Origin: Treponema_I sp045599005
Lineage (GTDB): Bacteria; Spirochaetota; Spirochaetia; Treponematales; Treponemataceae
Assembly (NCBI GenBank): GCA_045599005.1
Contig: JAZRVF010000023.1
Span: 11,408-75,407, forward strand
Length of the DNA: 64,000 bases
Direction of reading: 5' to 3'
Shown here: one piece after another, positions 17,707 through 26,131 of the stretch
How positions within the stretch are numbered: position 1 is the stretch's first letter
Layout: each line of letters opens with the position of its first letter
Translations under genes and position numbers: made by a program
Notes under the pieces: model-generated
What the model saw: only the letters and a program-made list of their open reading frames with translations
What the model was told of the DNA's origin: nothing
The model's database searches: none

Positions 17707-17729
17707 TTAAAATTATTACGGAGGAACCA

Positions 17730-18833
17730 ATGAAAAAACTTGGTATCGTTCTTATGGTACTGGTTCTTGCTTGCGGTGTTGTATTCGCAGGCGGAAAAAA
17801 AGAAGCAGCTCCCAAAACAGAAGGCGTGACAGTTCGTCTGCTTACAGATGCAACTGGTATTGATGACAAATCATTCAATGCTGCAGCATGGCGTGGAATT
17901 CTCGAATTCTACGGTGACACAGCTGACAACACAGCAAACCGCGGAAAACTGTATGATGTAGTTACAGCTCAGTCTTCAGATATGTACATTCCTAACCTTA
18001 AGAATGCTGCAGATGAAGGATTCGATCTGGTAATCGTTACAGGTTTCACATGGGCAGATGCTCTTGCAGAAGTTGCTCCTCTCTATCCTGACCAGAAATT
18101 CATGATCGTTGACGTAAACTGGATCGGACAGCCCAACGTACGTGAATATGTTTACAAAGAAGAGCAGGGTTCATACCTTGTCGGTCTTGCTGCTGCACTC
18201 CAGGCAAAAGCAGACGGAATTGCAAACCCCAAATTCGGATTCATCGGTGGTGTTCCTTCTTCAACAATCACAAAATTTGAAGTTGGTTATATCCAGGGTC
18301 TGAAGAGCGTTTACCCCGATGCAGAAGTAGTTGACTACTATGCAAACGACTGGGGTGCTCCTGAGAAAGCAAAACTTCAGGCTAAAAACTGGTATGACAA
18401 CGGTGTTTACTGTATCTTCAGCGCAGCTGGTGGAACAGGAAACGGAACAATCAACCAGGCAAAAGAATACCGCATGGCTGGAAAGAACGTATGGGCAATC
18501 GGTGTTGACTCAGACCAGTACGAAGACGGTATCTACACAGGTACAAAATCTTCTGTTCTTACATCAATGCTGAAAGTTGTTGAAGCTTCAACACTGGATG
18601 CACTCAACCTGGTAAAAGCTGAGAAATTCTCAGCTGGTGTTGTTGAAATGACACTGACAGACGGTGGTGTAGGTTATTCAAAAGCCAACGCAGAACTGAA
18701 AGCTGACGTAATCGCTGCAGTTGATGAAGCTGCAAAGAAAATCGTTTCTGGAGAAATCTACGTAGTTCCTACATACAAAGATGCTCTGGCTGCTGGAAAA
18801 GTTCCTGCTGGTCTCGGCGCTCTGGATGACTGA
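17730..18833 (+). CDS. pnrA: BMP-family purine nucleoside-binding protein (PnrA-like)
   Basis: This 367-residue substrate-binding protein has a signal peptide followed by GGKKEA. Cleavage after VFA, or lipidation at Cys 15 (VLAC), are both possible. The basic-membrane-protein fold is shown by TGIDDKSFNAAAWRG, GFIGGVPSSTITKFEVGYIQG and the VWAIGVDSDQYEDG segment. Characterised homologues (T. pallidum PnrA/TmpC) bind purine nucleosides. A good GGAGG ribosome site precedes the ATG. The downstream ATPase and permeases complete the importer, with an intercistronic hairpin in between. Confidence 0.92.
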   Translation: MKKLGIVLMVLVLACGVVFAGGKKEAAPKTEGVTVRLLTDATGIDDKSFNAAAWRGILEFYGDTADNTANRGKLYDVVTAQSSDMYIPNLKNAADEGFDLVIVTGFTWADALAEVAPLYPDQKFMIVDVNWIGQPNVREYVYKEEQGSYLVGLAAALQAKADGIANPKFGFIGGVPSSTITKFEVGYIQGLKSVYPDAEVVDYYANDWGAPEKAKLQAKNWYDNGVYCIFSAAGGTGNGTINQAKEYRMAGKNVWAIGVDSDQYEDGIYTGTKSSVLTSMLKVVEASTLDALNLVKAEKFSAGVVEMTLTDGGVGYSKANAELKADVIAAVDEAAKKIVSGEIYVVPTYKDALAAGKVPAGLGALDD

Positions 18834-18860
18834 TTAATAATCATCTGATCGTTTGATTTT

Positions 18861-18890
18861 ACGCCCCTTTTTTACAAGGGGCGTTTTGTT
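18861..18890 (+). terminator. Intercistronic attenuator after pnrA
   Basis: ACGCCCCTT (18861-18869) pairs with AAGGGGCGT (18876-18884) and is followed by a T-rich run. It sits between the binding-protein gene and the ATPase gene, the usual place for partial termination that keeps binding protein in excess. Confidence 0.8.
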
Positions 18891-18906
18891 GTTTTTGGAG
18901 TTAAAG

Positions 18907-20433
18907 GTGAGTGAATACGCAATTCAAATGCTGGGCATAACTAAGACGTTCCCCGGAGTTATCGCTAATGATGATATAACGCTCGAAGTTAAAAAGAACG
19001 AAGTTCATGCATTGCTTGGTGAGAATGGAGCAGGAAAAAGCACACTTATGTCAGTGCTCTTTGGTGCTTACAGTGCCGACAGTGGCAAAATTCTTATAAA
19101 CGGAAAAGAAGTTGCAATCAAAAATCCGAATGTTGCGACTGAACTTGGTATCGGAATGGTACATCAGCATTTCAAATTGGTTCACAATTACACCGTTACT
19201 GAAAATATTGTGCTGGGTCGAGAGCCCAGAAATGCTTTCGGAATGCTGAAACTGAAAGAAGCAGAGAATAAAGTTGCTGCTTTGAGCAAACAGTACGGTC
19301 TCTTTGTTGATCCGAAGGCAAAAATTGAAGACATTACAGTCGGACAGCAGCAGCGTGTTGAGATTCTTAAAACGCTTTATTCTGATTCCGACATTATTAT
19401 ATTTGACGAACCGACAGCAGTCCTTACACCTCAGGAAATTGACGAACTGATGGAAATCATCAGAAAGCTGAAGAAAGAAGGCAAGACAATTGTCCTGATC
19501 ACCCACAAACTTAAGGAAATCAAAGCTGTTGCAGACAGATGCAGTGTTCTCCGCCGCGGAAAATATATCGGAACCGTTGACGTAGACAAAGTGTCTGAAC
19601 AGGAACTGGCTGACATGATGGTCGGTCGTGCTGTCAAATTTGAAATTGACAGATCTCCTGCAAAACCCGGAAAAGTTGTCCTGGACATAAAAGGACTTAA
19701 TATAAAAGATTCAAATGGAATAGCAAAAGTCAAAGATCTTTCACTGCAGGTCAGGGAAGGAGAGATTGTCGGTGTTGCCGGTGTGGACGGAAACGGACAG
19801 TCAGAACTTCTTCAGGGACTCTGCGGACTTCTGCCTGTTGACGGAGGTGAGATCTGGCTTGACGGCGAGAACATCACAAAAATGTCAGTGCGCGATAGAA
19901 TCGAGAAAGGACTCGGTCATATTCCGGAAGACAGACAGAAACATGGAATGGTCAGCGATTTTACAATCAGCGAAAATACCGCTTTGAAAGACTATTATTC
20001 AAAGAGATATGCGGGAAAATTCGGAATGCTGAATTTCAGCGCGATGGATTCTGTTGCCGATGAACTTATCTCTCAGTTTGACGTCCGTGCAGGACAGGGG
20101 CATTCAACAAAGGCAGGATCCCTTTCAGGTGGAAACCAGCAGAAAGTTATCGTTGCAAGAGAGATCAGTCTTTCACCGAAGGTTCTTATGATTGCACAGC
20201 CGACACGTGGTCTTGACGTAGGAGCGATCGAATATATCCGAAAGCGAATTATTGAAGAAAGGGACAAAGGAAGAGCAATTCTTCTGGTTTCTTTTGAACT
20301 GGACGAGATTATGAACCTCTGTGACAGAATCGCCACAATCAGTAAAGGTCAGATTGTCGGAATCTTCAACGATGGTGAAGTTACAGAACGTGATATCGGT
20401 CTGATGATGGCATCAAGTGAGCATAAGGAGTAA
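18907..20433 (+). CDS. pnrC: Nucleoside ABC transporter ATPase
   Basis: This 508-residue protein carries two nucleotide-binding domains in one chain, as in RbsA/YufO-type sugar and nucleoside importers. The first Walker A is GENGAGKST (about 37-45); the second is degenerate (GVDGNGQSE, about 300), and LSGGNQQK is the second signature. The start chosen is GTG 18907, with GGAG 6 bp upstream; a frame from 18853 would start inside the terminator hairpin. It powers import of the PnrA ligand. Confidence 0.92.
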   Translation: MSEYAIQMLGITKTFPGVIANDDITLEVKKNEVHALLGENGAGKSTLMSVLFGAYSADSGKILINGKEVAIKNPNVATELGIGMVHQHFKLVHNYTVTENIVLGREPRNAFGMLKLKEAENKVAALSKQYGLFVDPKAKIEDITVGQQQRVEILKTLYSDSDIIIFDEPTAVLTPQEIDELMEIIRKLKKEGKTIVLITHKLKEIKAVADRCSVLRRGKYIGTVDVDKVSEQELADMMVGRAVKFEIDRSPAKPGKVVLDIKGLNIKDSNGIAKVKDLSLQVREGEIVGVAGVDGNGQSELLQGLCGLLPVDGGEIWLDGENITKMSVRDRIEKGLGHIPEDRQKHGMVSDFTISENTALKDYYSKRYAGKFGMLNFSAMDSVADELISQFDVRAGQGHSTKAGSLSGGNQQKVIVAREISLSPKVLMIAQPTRGLDVGAIEYIRKRIIEERDKGRAILLVSFELDEIMNLCDRIATISKGQIVGIFNDGEVTERDIGLMMASSEHKE

Positions 20434-20436
20434 CTG

Positions 20437-21552
20437 ATGGCAAACACAGAAAAAAAACAGAAAAAATCATTTTTTGACTGGTTTCTTTCGAGCAATGGCG
20501 CAATTTCAATCAGCGTAATTCTGCTTGGTTTTCTGGTCGGAACAGTTCTTCTGCTTATTGTTGGAAGAAATCCCGGAGGAATGTATAAAGCAATCCTGGA
20601 TTCTCTGATCGGTGTAAAAAACAACAAGGGTGTCTGGAACTTCCGGAATGTTGGAGAAAGCCTGGCTTATTCAGTTCCATTCATTCTCTGCGGACTTTCA
20701 ATGGCTTTTGCAGCCCGGGTTGGGCTTTTCAACATCGGTGCCGAAGGTCAGTACATCATGGGTCTGGCTGTTGCGCAGGTTGTTGCAGTCTGTATTCCGC
20801 CTTTTCCAGGCCAGTGGCTTGTTTGTCTTCTGGTTGCAACATTGACCGGAGCAATCTGGGGTGGCGTAGTCGGTATTCTTAAGGCGAAGTATCAGGTAAG
20901 TGAAGTTGTTGCAACAATCATGCTGAACTATACGGGACTCTGGGTTGCACGTCTCATCTGTCTTGCATGTCCGAATGCGACAACATTCAATATCGGTACA
21001 AATCTTCCTGCAACAGCACTGCTTAAAAAGTTTCTGATCACAAATTCAAACATGAACATCGGATTCTTCTTCATGGTGATCTCCGTAATTCTTTTCTGGT
21101 ACATCATGGAAAAAACATCCCTCGGTTTCGGAATGCGTGCAACTGGCTTCAATAAAGAGGCTGCCCGCTGCTCAGGTATCTCGGTCGTAAAATCAATCGC
21201 ACTGAGTATGGCAATTGCAGGAGCATTTGCCGGACTTGCAGGAGGAATCGTTCTTATCGGCGGTGCATATCCGAAAGGCCACGTTGTAAGCACAATGCAT
21301 AACTACGGTTTCAACGGAATTGCGGTTGCTCTCGTAGGAAACAACACCGCACTGGGTACAATGCTTGCCGGAATCCTGTTCGGTGTCCTCAAGCAGGCAC
21401 AGAGTATCATGCAGAACTACAACATACCAAAAGAGATCACTTTTATCATTCAGGGATTGATTGTTGTCTTTATCGCATTGCGGTCCGGTCTTGAACTGTA
21501 CCGCCAGTATCGTGCAAAGAAAATGCTTCAGAAGGAGGTTCTTGCAAAATGA
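20437..21552 (+). CDS. pnrD: Nucleoside ABC transporter permease
   Basis: This 371-residue BPD_transp_2-type inner-membrane permease has about ten predicted helices and conserved segments FNIGAEGQYIMG and GFNGIAVALVGNNTALG. It starts 3 bp after the ATPase stop. Its end overlaps the next permease by four bases, so it almost certainly forms a heterodimer with it. Confidence 0.92.
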   Translation: MANTEKKQKKSFFDWFLSSNGAISISVILLGFLVGTVLLLIVGRNPGGMYKAILDSLIGVKNNKGVWNFRNVGESLAYSVPFILCGLSMAFAARVGLFNIGAEGQYIMGLAVAQVVAVCIPPFPGQWLVCLLVATLTGAIWGGVVGILKAKYQVSEVVATIMLNYTGLWVARLICLACPNATTFNIGTNLPATALLKKFLITNSNMNIGFFFMVISVILFWYIMEKTSLGFGMRATGFNKEAARCSGISVVKSIALSMAIAGAFAGLAGGIVLIGGAYPKGHVVSTMHNYGFNGIAVALVGNNTALGTMLAGILFGVLKQAQSIMQNYNIPKEITFIIQGLIVVFIALRSGLELYRQYRAKKMLQKEVLAK

Positions 21553-22457
21553 TGTCTTTTTTCTCAATGCTTCCTACCGTCCTTATGATGGTAGCTCCTA
21601 TTCTGATTGCTGCAATCGGAGGAATGGTCTGTGAAAGATCCGGTGTTGTGAACATCGCTATTGAAGGACTCATGGGAATCGGTGCATGTGCAGCAGCTTC
21701 ATGTCATTATCTTATGGAAGCGGCAGGCTGCGGCCGTTACAGTCTCTGGGTTGCACTGCTGCTCGGATCTGTAATTTCAATGATTTTCTCAATGATCCAT
21801 GCTTTCGCAGCAATTGACCTTAAAGCTGACCAGACAATTTCTGGAACAGGTATCAACCTTCTGGCGGACGGAATCACAATCTTCGCAGCCCAGATTCTTT
21901 TCAAGGCTGACAGAACAAAGGAATACAGAATCGGAATGCTTCCTGACAGTCTTGGAATGTATCCCACTGTCTACATTGCAGTTTTTGTCGTTGTCATTGC
22001 CTGGTATGTGCTTTATAAGACGCCTTTCGGAATGCATCTCCGTGCATGCGGTGAACATCCTTCAGCAGCAGACAGCGTTGGAATCAATGTACGCAGAATC
22101 CGTTACACAGGTGTCGGTGTGTCAGGTTTCCTCGCAGGACTTGCAGGCGGTTGTATCGTACTGACACAGACAATCCAGTACACATCAAACACAATCAACG
22201 GACGCGGATTTATTGCAATCGCTGCCGTAGCATTCGGACGCTGGACACCTATTGGAGTAACTGGGGCAGCATTGCTCTTCGGTGCATCTTCCGCAATGAG
22301 TGTTATCGCGACAAACTTCCAGGCACTTAAAGTGCTTCCGACAGAAATCTTCAATATTTTCCCCTACGTTCTTACTCTGCTTGCATTGATCATTTTCTCC
22401 GGACGGGATTACGCACCTCTTGCATCAGGAAAACCCTACGACAAGAGCGCAAGCTGA
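21549..22457 (+). CDS. pnrE: Nucleoside ABC transporter permease
   Basis: This 302-residue second permease of the importer has GGMVCERSGVVNIAIEGLMGIGA near the N-terminus and GRGFIAIAAVAFGRWTPIG near 220. The start overlaps the preceding stop (ATGA), indicating coupled translation. No terminator is seen before the following HD-domain gene. Confidence 0.92.
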   Translation: MMSFFSMLPTVLMMVAPILIAAIGGMVCERSGVVNIAIEGLMGIGACAAASCHYLMEAAGCGRYSLWVALLLGSVISMIFSMIHAFAAIDLKADQTISGTGINLLADGITIFAAQILFKADRTKEYRIGMLPDSLGMYPTVYIAVFVVVIAWYVLYKTPFGMHLRACGEHPSAADSVGINVRRIRYTGVGVSGFLAGLAGGCIVLTQTIQYTSNTINGRGFIAIAAVAFGRWTPIGVTGAALLFGASSAMSVIATNFQALKVLPTEIFNIFPYVLTLLALIIFSGRDYAPLASGKPYDKSAS

Positions 22458-22485
22458 TACAGCCAGCTGAATGAAGGACAGGACC

Positions 22486-23715
22486 ATGCTTTCTAAAAAA
22501 CTTGTTTTGAAACTTTTTGAAGCTTTTTCCATTGAACGCTGGAATGACCTTATACGGCCTTTCGAGCTTATTGAAATGGACAAAGCTGCGGAACGCATGG
22601 TTCTTGCCTACATAATCGGGAAGTTTGAGGAGCAGAACGGAAATTCAATTGACTGGAACTGGATGATTTATGCATCTTTTTTTGACCTGCTCAAAAAAAT
22701 CTCTCTCTGCGACATAAAAAGTCCTGTTCAGCGGCTGATTAAAAAACAGTATCCGGAAGAGTACGAACGGCTTAATCAATGGGTCGTAAATCAGTATGAA
22801 GACATTATTGAAGACCCTGAACTTTTTCAGCAGTTCAAAGACTATATTCTGAACAATGAGAAAGCTCCTGATCCTGTTTCACAGAAAGTGATGAGAGCCG
22901 CCCACAAATATTCCGCAATGCGTGAGTTTGAGATGCTGGCGGTTGTAAACGAGCCTTTCAGAATCAGGGACATTGAAAAACAGCTGAACAGAGACATTGA
23001 GTCTTTCCTGGATCTCCGCGGACTCCAGCTTCTGATTACAAAACAGCGACCTTACGAATTTCTTATGGTCATTGAACAGCTCCGCTTCCAGACCAGATGG
23101 AACCAGACACCCCGTGTTCCCAAGACAAGTGTTCTCGGTCACTCTTATTTTGTGGCGATCCTTACAATGCTTCTGAGCCGCCAGTCCGGAGTGGAGATGT
23201 GCCAGAAACGCATGTACAACAACTTTTTTTCTGCACTTTTCCATGATCTTCCGGAAGCCGTAACAAGGGACATCATCTCACCGGTAAAGCAGGCGACACA
23301 CGAACTGCCCGCTGTTGTAAAACGCATCGAAGACGAGATTGTGACCAAAGAGCTGCTTCCACTGATGGAACCTTTCTATCAGGATGAGCTGCTTTATTTT
23401 ACCAATGATGAATTTGAAAACCGGATTGTCCTGCCTCACCTGGACAAAGAGCCTACCTTTGAATACACATTGGAACACGTAAGTTTCGAGGACCTTAACG
23501 AGAAATTCAACACGGACCAGTATTGTCCCATTGACGGAAAGCTGATCCGTTGTGCAGACCATATAAGCGCATTCCTTGAAGCGGATAATTCAATCAAATA
23601 CGGAATCACATCAACACATCTGCAGGACGGGCGCACAAACATCCGCAAGATGTACAGTGACAAAACCAACATCAACGGATTCAACGCCCGTAAATTCTAC
23701 GAACAGTTTGACTGA
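22486..23715 (+). CDS. HD-domain phosphohydrolase
   Basis: This is a protein of 409 residues from ATG 22486 (an in-frame ATG at 22471 lacks a ribosome site, whereas AGGACAGGACC precedes 22486). The metal-binding HD pattern is GHSYFVAIL near 212, FHDLPEAVTRDI near 245 and CADHISAFLEAD near 365, resembling YfbR-type 5'-deoxynucleotidases. It closely follows the nucleoside importer, so nucleotide salvage is a plausible role, but the substrate is not determined. Confidence 0.8.
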   Translation: MLSKKLVLKLFEAFSIERWNDLIRPFELIEMDKAAERMVLAYIIGKFEEQNGNSIDWNWMIYASFFDLLKKISLCDIKSPVQRLIKKQYPEEYERLNQWVVNQYEDIIEDPELFQQFKDYILNNEKAPDPVSQKVMRAAHKYSAMREFEMLAVVNEPFRIRDIEKQLNRDIESFLDLRGLQLLITKQRPYEFLMVIEQLRFQTRWNQTPRVPKTSVLGHSYFVAILTMLLSRQSGVEMCQKRMYNNFFSALFHDLPEAVTRDIISPVKQATHELPAVVKRIEDEIVTKELLPLMEPFYQDELLYFTNDEFENRIVLPHLDKEPTFEYTLEHVSFEDLNEKFNTDQYCPIDGKLIRCADHISAFLEADNSIKYGITSTHLQDGRTNIRKMYSDKTNINGFNARKFYEQFD

Positions 23716-23733
23716 ACAGACTGGAATCTGTTT

Positions 23734-24606
23734 TCAGTGTGAGATTTTGTCAATAACAATGCTGACTTCTTCAATCAGAATGCCTGTATATTTTTCAATA
23801 TTGTCAATTGTATACTGCTGAAGACTGTGGATCTTGCCGGTAAGCTGAGTTCCGAAGGGAACATCTATCGTGATTATTATGCGGTATCCCTGTGCATTTG
23901 TCTTTATCGAGATTTTTTTTACACTTATCTGAGGATCAAACTCGCTTACACAATGCATCACCATCTGGGAAAGAGCCGCTTCTGAAATAATGATCCTGCC
24001 TTTTTTTGAGAACTCCGGCCGAACAACAGATTTCTCGAACTGCTTTGAATCCTTTTTGTTCTTTTTTTTCAGGAAAACTTTGACAGTATTGTAGAAAATC
24101 TGGGGATAATTGTGCTGAATCTCGATTGCAGGAACAGGAATGACATGTTTTCCCTCAATCCTTCGGGAACGGATCGCAAGATCAATTTCTTCCTGAGAAG
24201 CAATATCCTCGATTTTAATGATTTTTGAAGGTGCAGGAAGCTGTAATCTGATTGCAATTTTGTTGACCATCTTCTCGGAAGTTCCAAGAATCAGTATTTT
24301 CTTGAAATTCTTTATCTGTTTAAGAGCACGGGCAATCTCATCCCTGTGAAGTTTGTCATCAAATAGGGCAACGCGGACAGCACCCATATAAGTTTTTTCG
24401 CGTTTTGCAGAATGCCCCGCAATAATCTTGTCATCCTGAATCAGAAGCCCATCGTCAATAATCAGGTCAATTTTGTATTTCTGAGCCAGAAGTTTTGAAC
24501 GGAAACTTTTTCCTGTGCCGCTTTCACCGACCAGAGCAAATACAGTAACCCCTTTAACCCACCATACCAAGTCATTGAAAAGTGTACCGATCGCTTCGTT
24601 TCCCAT
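23734..24606 (-). CDS. P-loop protein fused to an Asp23/Gls24-like domain
   Basis: This 290-residue protein has a P-loop (ALVGESGTGKSFRSK, about 24-38) near the N-terminus, in a nucleotide-kinase-like half extending to about 160. The C-terminal 100 residues (ISEAALSQMVMHCVSEFDP onward) resemble Asp23/Gls24 alkaline-shock domains (amphipathic repeats, VDVPFGTQLTGKIHSLQQY). The combination suggests an ATP-dependent membrane-surface or stress protein, but no specific function is established. It is convergent with the HD gene and 30 bp from the RluA-type gene. Confidence 0.65.
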   Translation of the reverse strand: MGNEAIGTLFNDLVWWVKGVTVFALVGESGTGKSFRSKLLAQKYKIDLIIDDGLLIQDDKIIAGHSAKREKTYMGAVRVALFDDKLHRDEIARALKQIKNFKKILILGTSEKMVNKIAIRLQLPAPSKIIKIEDIASQEEIDLAIRSRRIEGKHVIPVPAIEIQHNYPQIFYNTVKVFLKKKNKKDSKQFEKSVVRPEFSKKGRIIISEAALSQMVMHCVSEFDPQISVKKISIKTNAQGYRIIITIDVPFGTQLTGKIHSLQQYTIDNIEKYTGILIEEVSIVIDKISH

Positions 24607-24636
24607 GCCTTAGATAATACGCTGATTCAGCAAAAC

Positions 24637-25623
24637 TTACAAGCGAATATCCTGATCAAAACACTGGCGGACCATAACGGCAAAATCTTCGGGGAGAGGG
24701 GCGGAAACTGATTCTGGCAGACCGATTTTATTTTCGGGGAAAAGGATTTTTACAGCGTGAAGAAAAAAACTCCGTCCATATTTTCCAGAATCAAGTTTTT
24801 CATGAGACCCGTAGGCATTGTCGCCAAGAAGACAATGGCCGTGAAAAGCGCTCTGAGCCCTGATCTGATGAGTACGACCTGTTTCAATGGAAATATAAGC
24901 CAGAGTGACAGGTTTTCCGTCAAAAAAACCGTGGGCAAGGGGGCAGGGGCTGGTAACTGCATTTTTTGATCCGGGGACTTCTGAATCAAAAACTTTTACA
25001 GTGAAAAATCCAGTCTTCTCAGCACCTTTATCCTGCAGTATATAATCTGTCCAGGTACATTCTTTTTCAAGATTTCCTTCCAGCAGAGCTAGATAAAACT
25101 TTTTAATGCTATGATTCTGGATCATCTGCGAAAAAACATTTGCGCCCTCAAGATTCTGGGAAAAACACAAGACACCGGTAGTTTTTTTATCCAGACGGTG
25201 CAGAGGCCCCACAGAAAAAGACAGAGAATCCTTGGGAGCTGGGAACTGATTCTTTACAACAGCGTCCAAAGAGTCTTTTTTTCCTTGGACTGAATAATCA
25301 TAAGGTTTATTGATTATCAACAGATACTGATTCGCGAAGAGAACCTGAAAATCAACTGCCGGAGGGAAAGATTCCTGTTCACGGTCAGCCACTTTTTTTG
25401 AAGCAGATTCAGATTTCTCAACAAGGAACCTGGCAATGGAAAGCTGATCCCCGAGAGAAAGTCTTGACTCCTGTCTGATTTTTTTTTCCTGGGACCGGAC
25501 AAAACCTTTTCTGAAAGCACTGTAAATTTCGGCAAGGGAAAGTCCCGGAAGGAACTTGCGCAACACACGGTCAGCACGACGGTCTGCATCATTTGAATCA
25601 ATCGTGTATTGCAAAAAATCCAT
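24637..25623 (-). CDS. RluA-family 23S rRNA pseudouridine synthase
   Basis: This protein of 328 residues from ATG 25623 has an N-terminal S4 RNA-binding domain (about 8-60) and the catalytic motif HRLDKKTTGVLCFSQN (catalytic Asp) near 150. It resembles RluC/RluD, which modify large-subunit rRNA; the exact site cannot be told. An upstream in-frame extension to 25659 would cross its own promoter, so 25623 is preferred and the message appears leaderless. Confidence 0.9.
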   Translation of the reverse strand: MDFLQYTIDSNDADRRADRVLRKFLPGLSLAEIYSAFRKGFVRSQEKKIRQESRLSLGDQLSIARFLVEKSESASKKVADREQESFPPAVDFQVLFANQYLLIINKPYDYSVQGKKDSLDAVVKNQFPAPKDSLSFSVGPLHRLDKKTTGVLCFSQNLEGANVFSQMIQNHSIKKFYLALLEGNLEKECTWTDYILQDKGAEKTGFFTVKVFDSEVPGSKNAVTSPCPLAHGFFDGKPVTLAYISIETGRTHQIRAQSAFHGHCLLGDNAYGSHEKLDSGKYGRSFFLHAVKILFPENKIGLPESVSAPLPEDFAVMVRQCFDQDIRL

Positions 25624-25659
25624 AATCCATATACTATAAACCACATCATGCATGGTCAA
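25609..25659. promoter_or_regulatory. Overlapping divergent promoters, short or no leaders
   Basis: Minus strand: TTGACC (25654-25659), 17 bp, TAGTAT (25631-25636), 7 bp, ATG 25623. Plus strand: TTGCAA (25609-25614), 15 bp, TATACT (25630-25635), 12 bp, ATG 25648. The two -10 boxes overlap, so only one promoter can fire at a time, and neither gene has a ribosome site. Confidence 0.6.
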
Positions 25660-26127
25660 GTGCCTTTTTCAATAAAAGATTTATTCAACAGTCCCGTATT
25701 TTTATCTATATTATACAGTTGGCTTTCCGCTCAGTTCATCAAGACAATTGTGGCCCTGTCTGCAGGGAAGGTAAAAAACCCGTCTGATTTTTTCTCCTTA
25801 TTGTTCTGGCGCACAGGAGGAATGCCCTCCAGCCATTCAGCACTTGTAACAGCAATCTCAACATCCATCGGGTTCTCAAGCGGATTCACATCTGACGTTT
25901 TTATGCTCGCTCTGGCTTTTACTTTTGTTACAGTCCGTGACGCACTCGGAGTACGCCGTTCAACCGGAATTCAGGCAAAGGCAATCAATGATTTAGGAAC
26001 AGAACTTCAGGAAAAAGGTCTGGCTAAATACAAAAAGATTAAAGAAGTGAACGGTCACAAACCTTTGGAAGTCATTATGGGTTGTCTTCTTGGGATTTTT
26101 ATAGGAACTGCATTTTCAATTCTGTAG
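25648..26127 (+). CDS. PAP2-related membrane protein (DUF212/YuiD-like)
   Basis: This protein of 159 residues from ATG 25648 (a frame from TTG 25609 would begin in the -35 box) has the conserved motifs WRTGGMPSSHSALVTA and RDALGVRRSTGIQAKAIND of the divergent acid-phosphatase/PAP2 family, with about four helices. It is probably an inner-membrane phosphatase-like protein, substrate unknown. The next gene starts 4 bp downstream. Confidence 0.85.
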   Translation: MHGQVPFSIKDLFNSPVFLSILYSWLSAQFIKTIVALSAGKVKNPSDFFSLLFWRTGGMPSSHSALVTAISTSIGFSSGFTSDVFMLALAFTFVTVRDALGVRRSTGIQAKAINDLGTELQEKGLAKYKKIKEVNGHKPLEVIMGCLLGIFIGTAFSIL

Positions 26128-26131
26128 TTTT

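Noticed and set aside
17586..17729. Purine riboswitch before pnrA
   Set aside because: No three-way junction or conserved loop sequences; only two simple palindromes.
18853..18906. Upstream extension of the transporter ATPase
   Set aside because: It would start inside the intercistronic terminator hairpin without a ribosome site; GTG 18907 has one.
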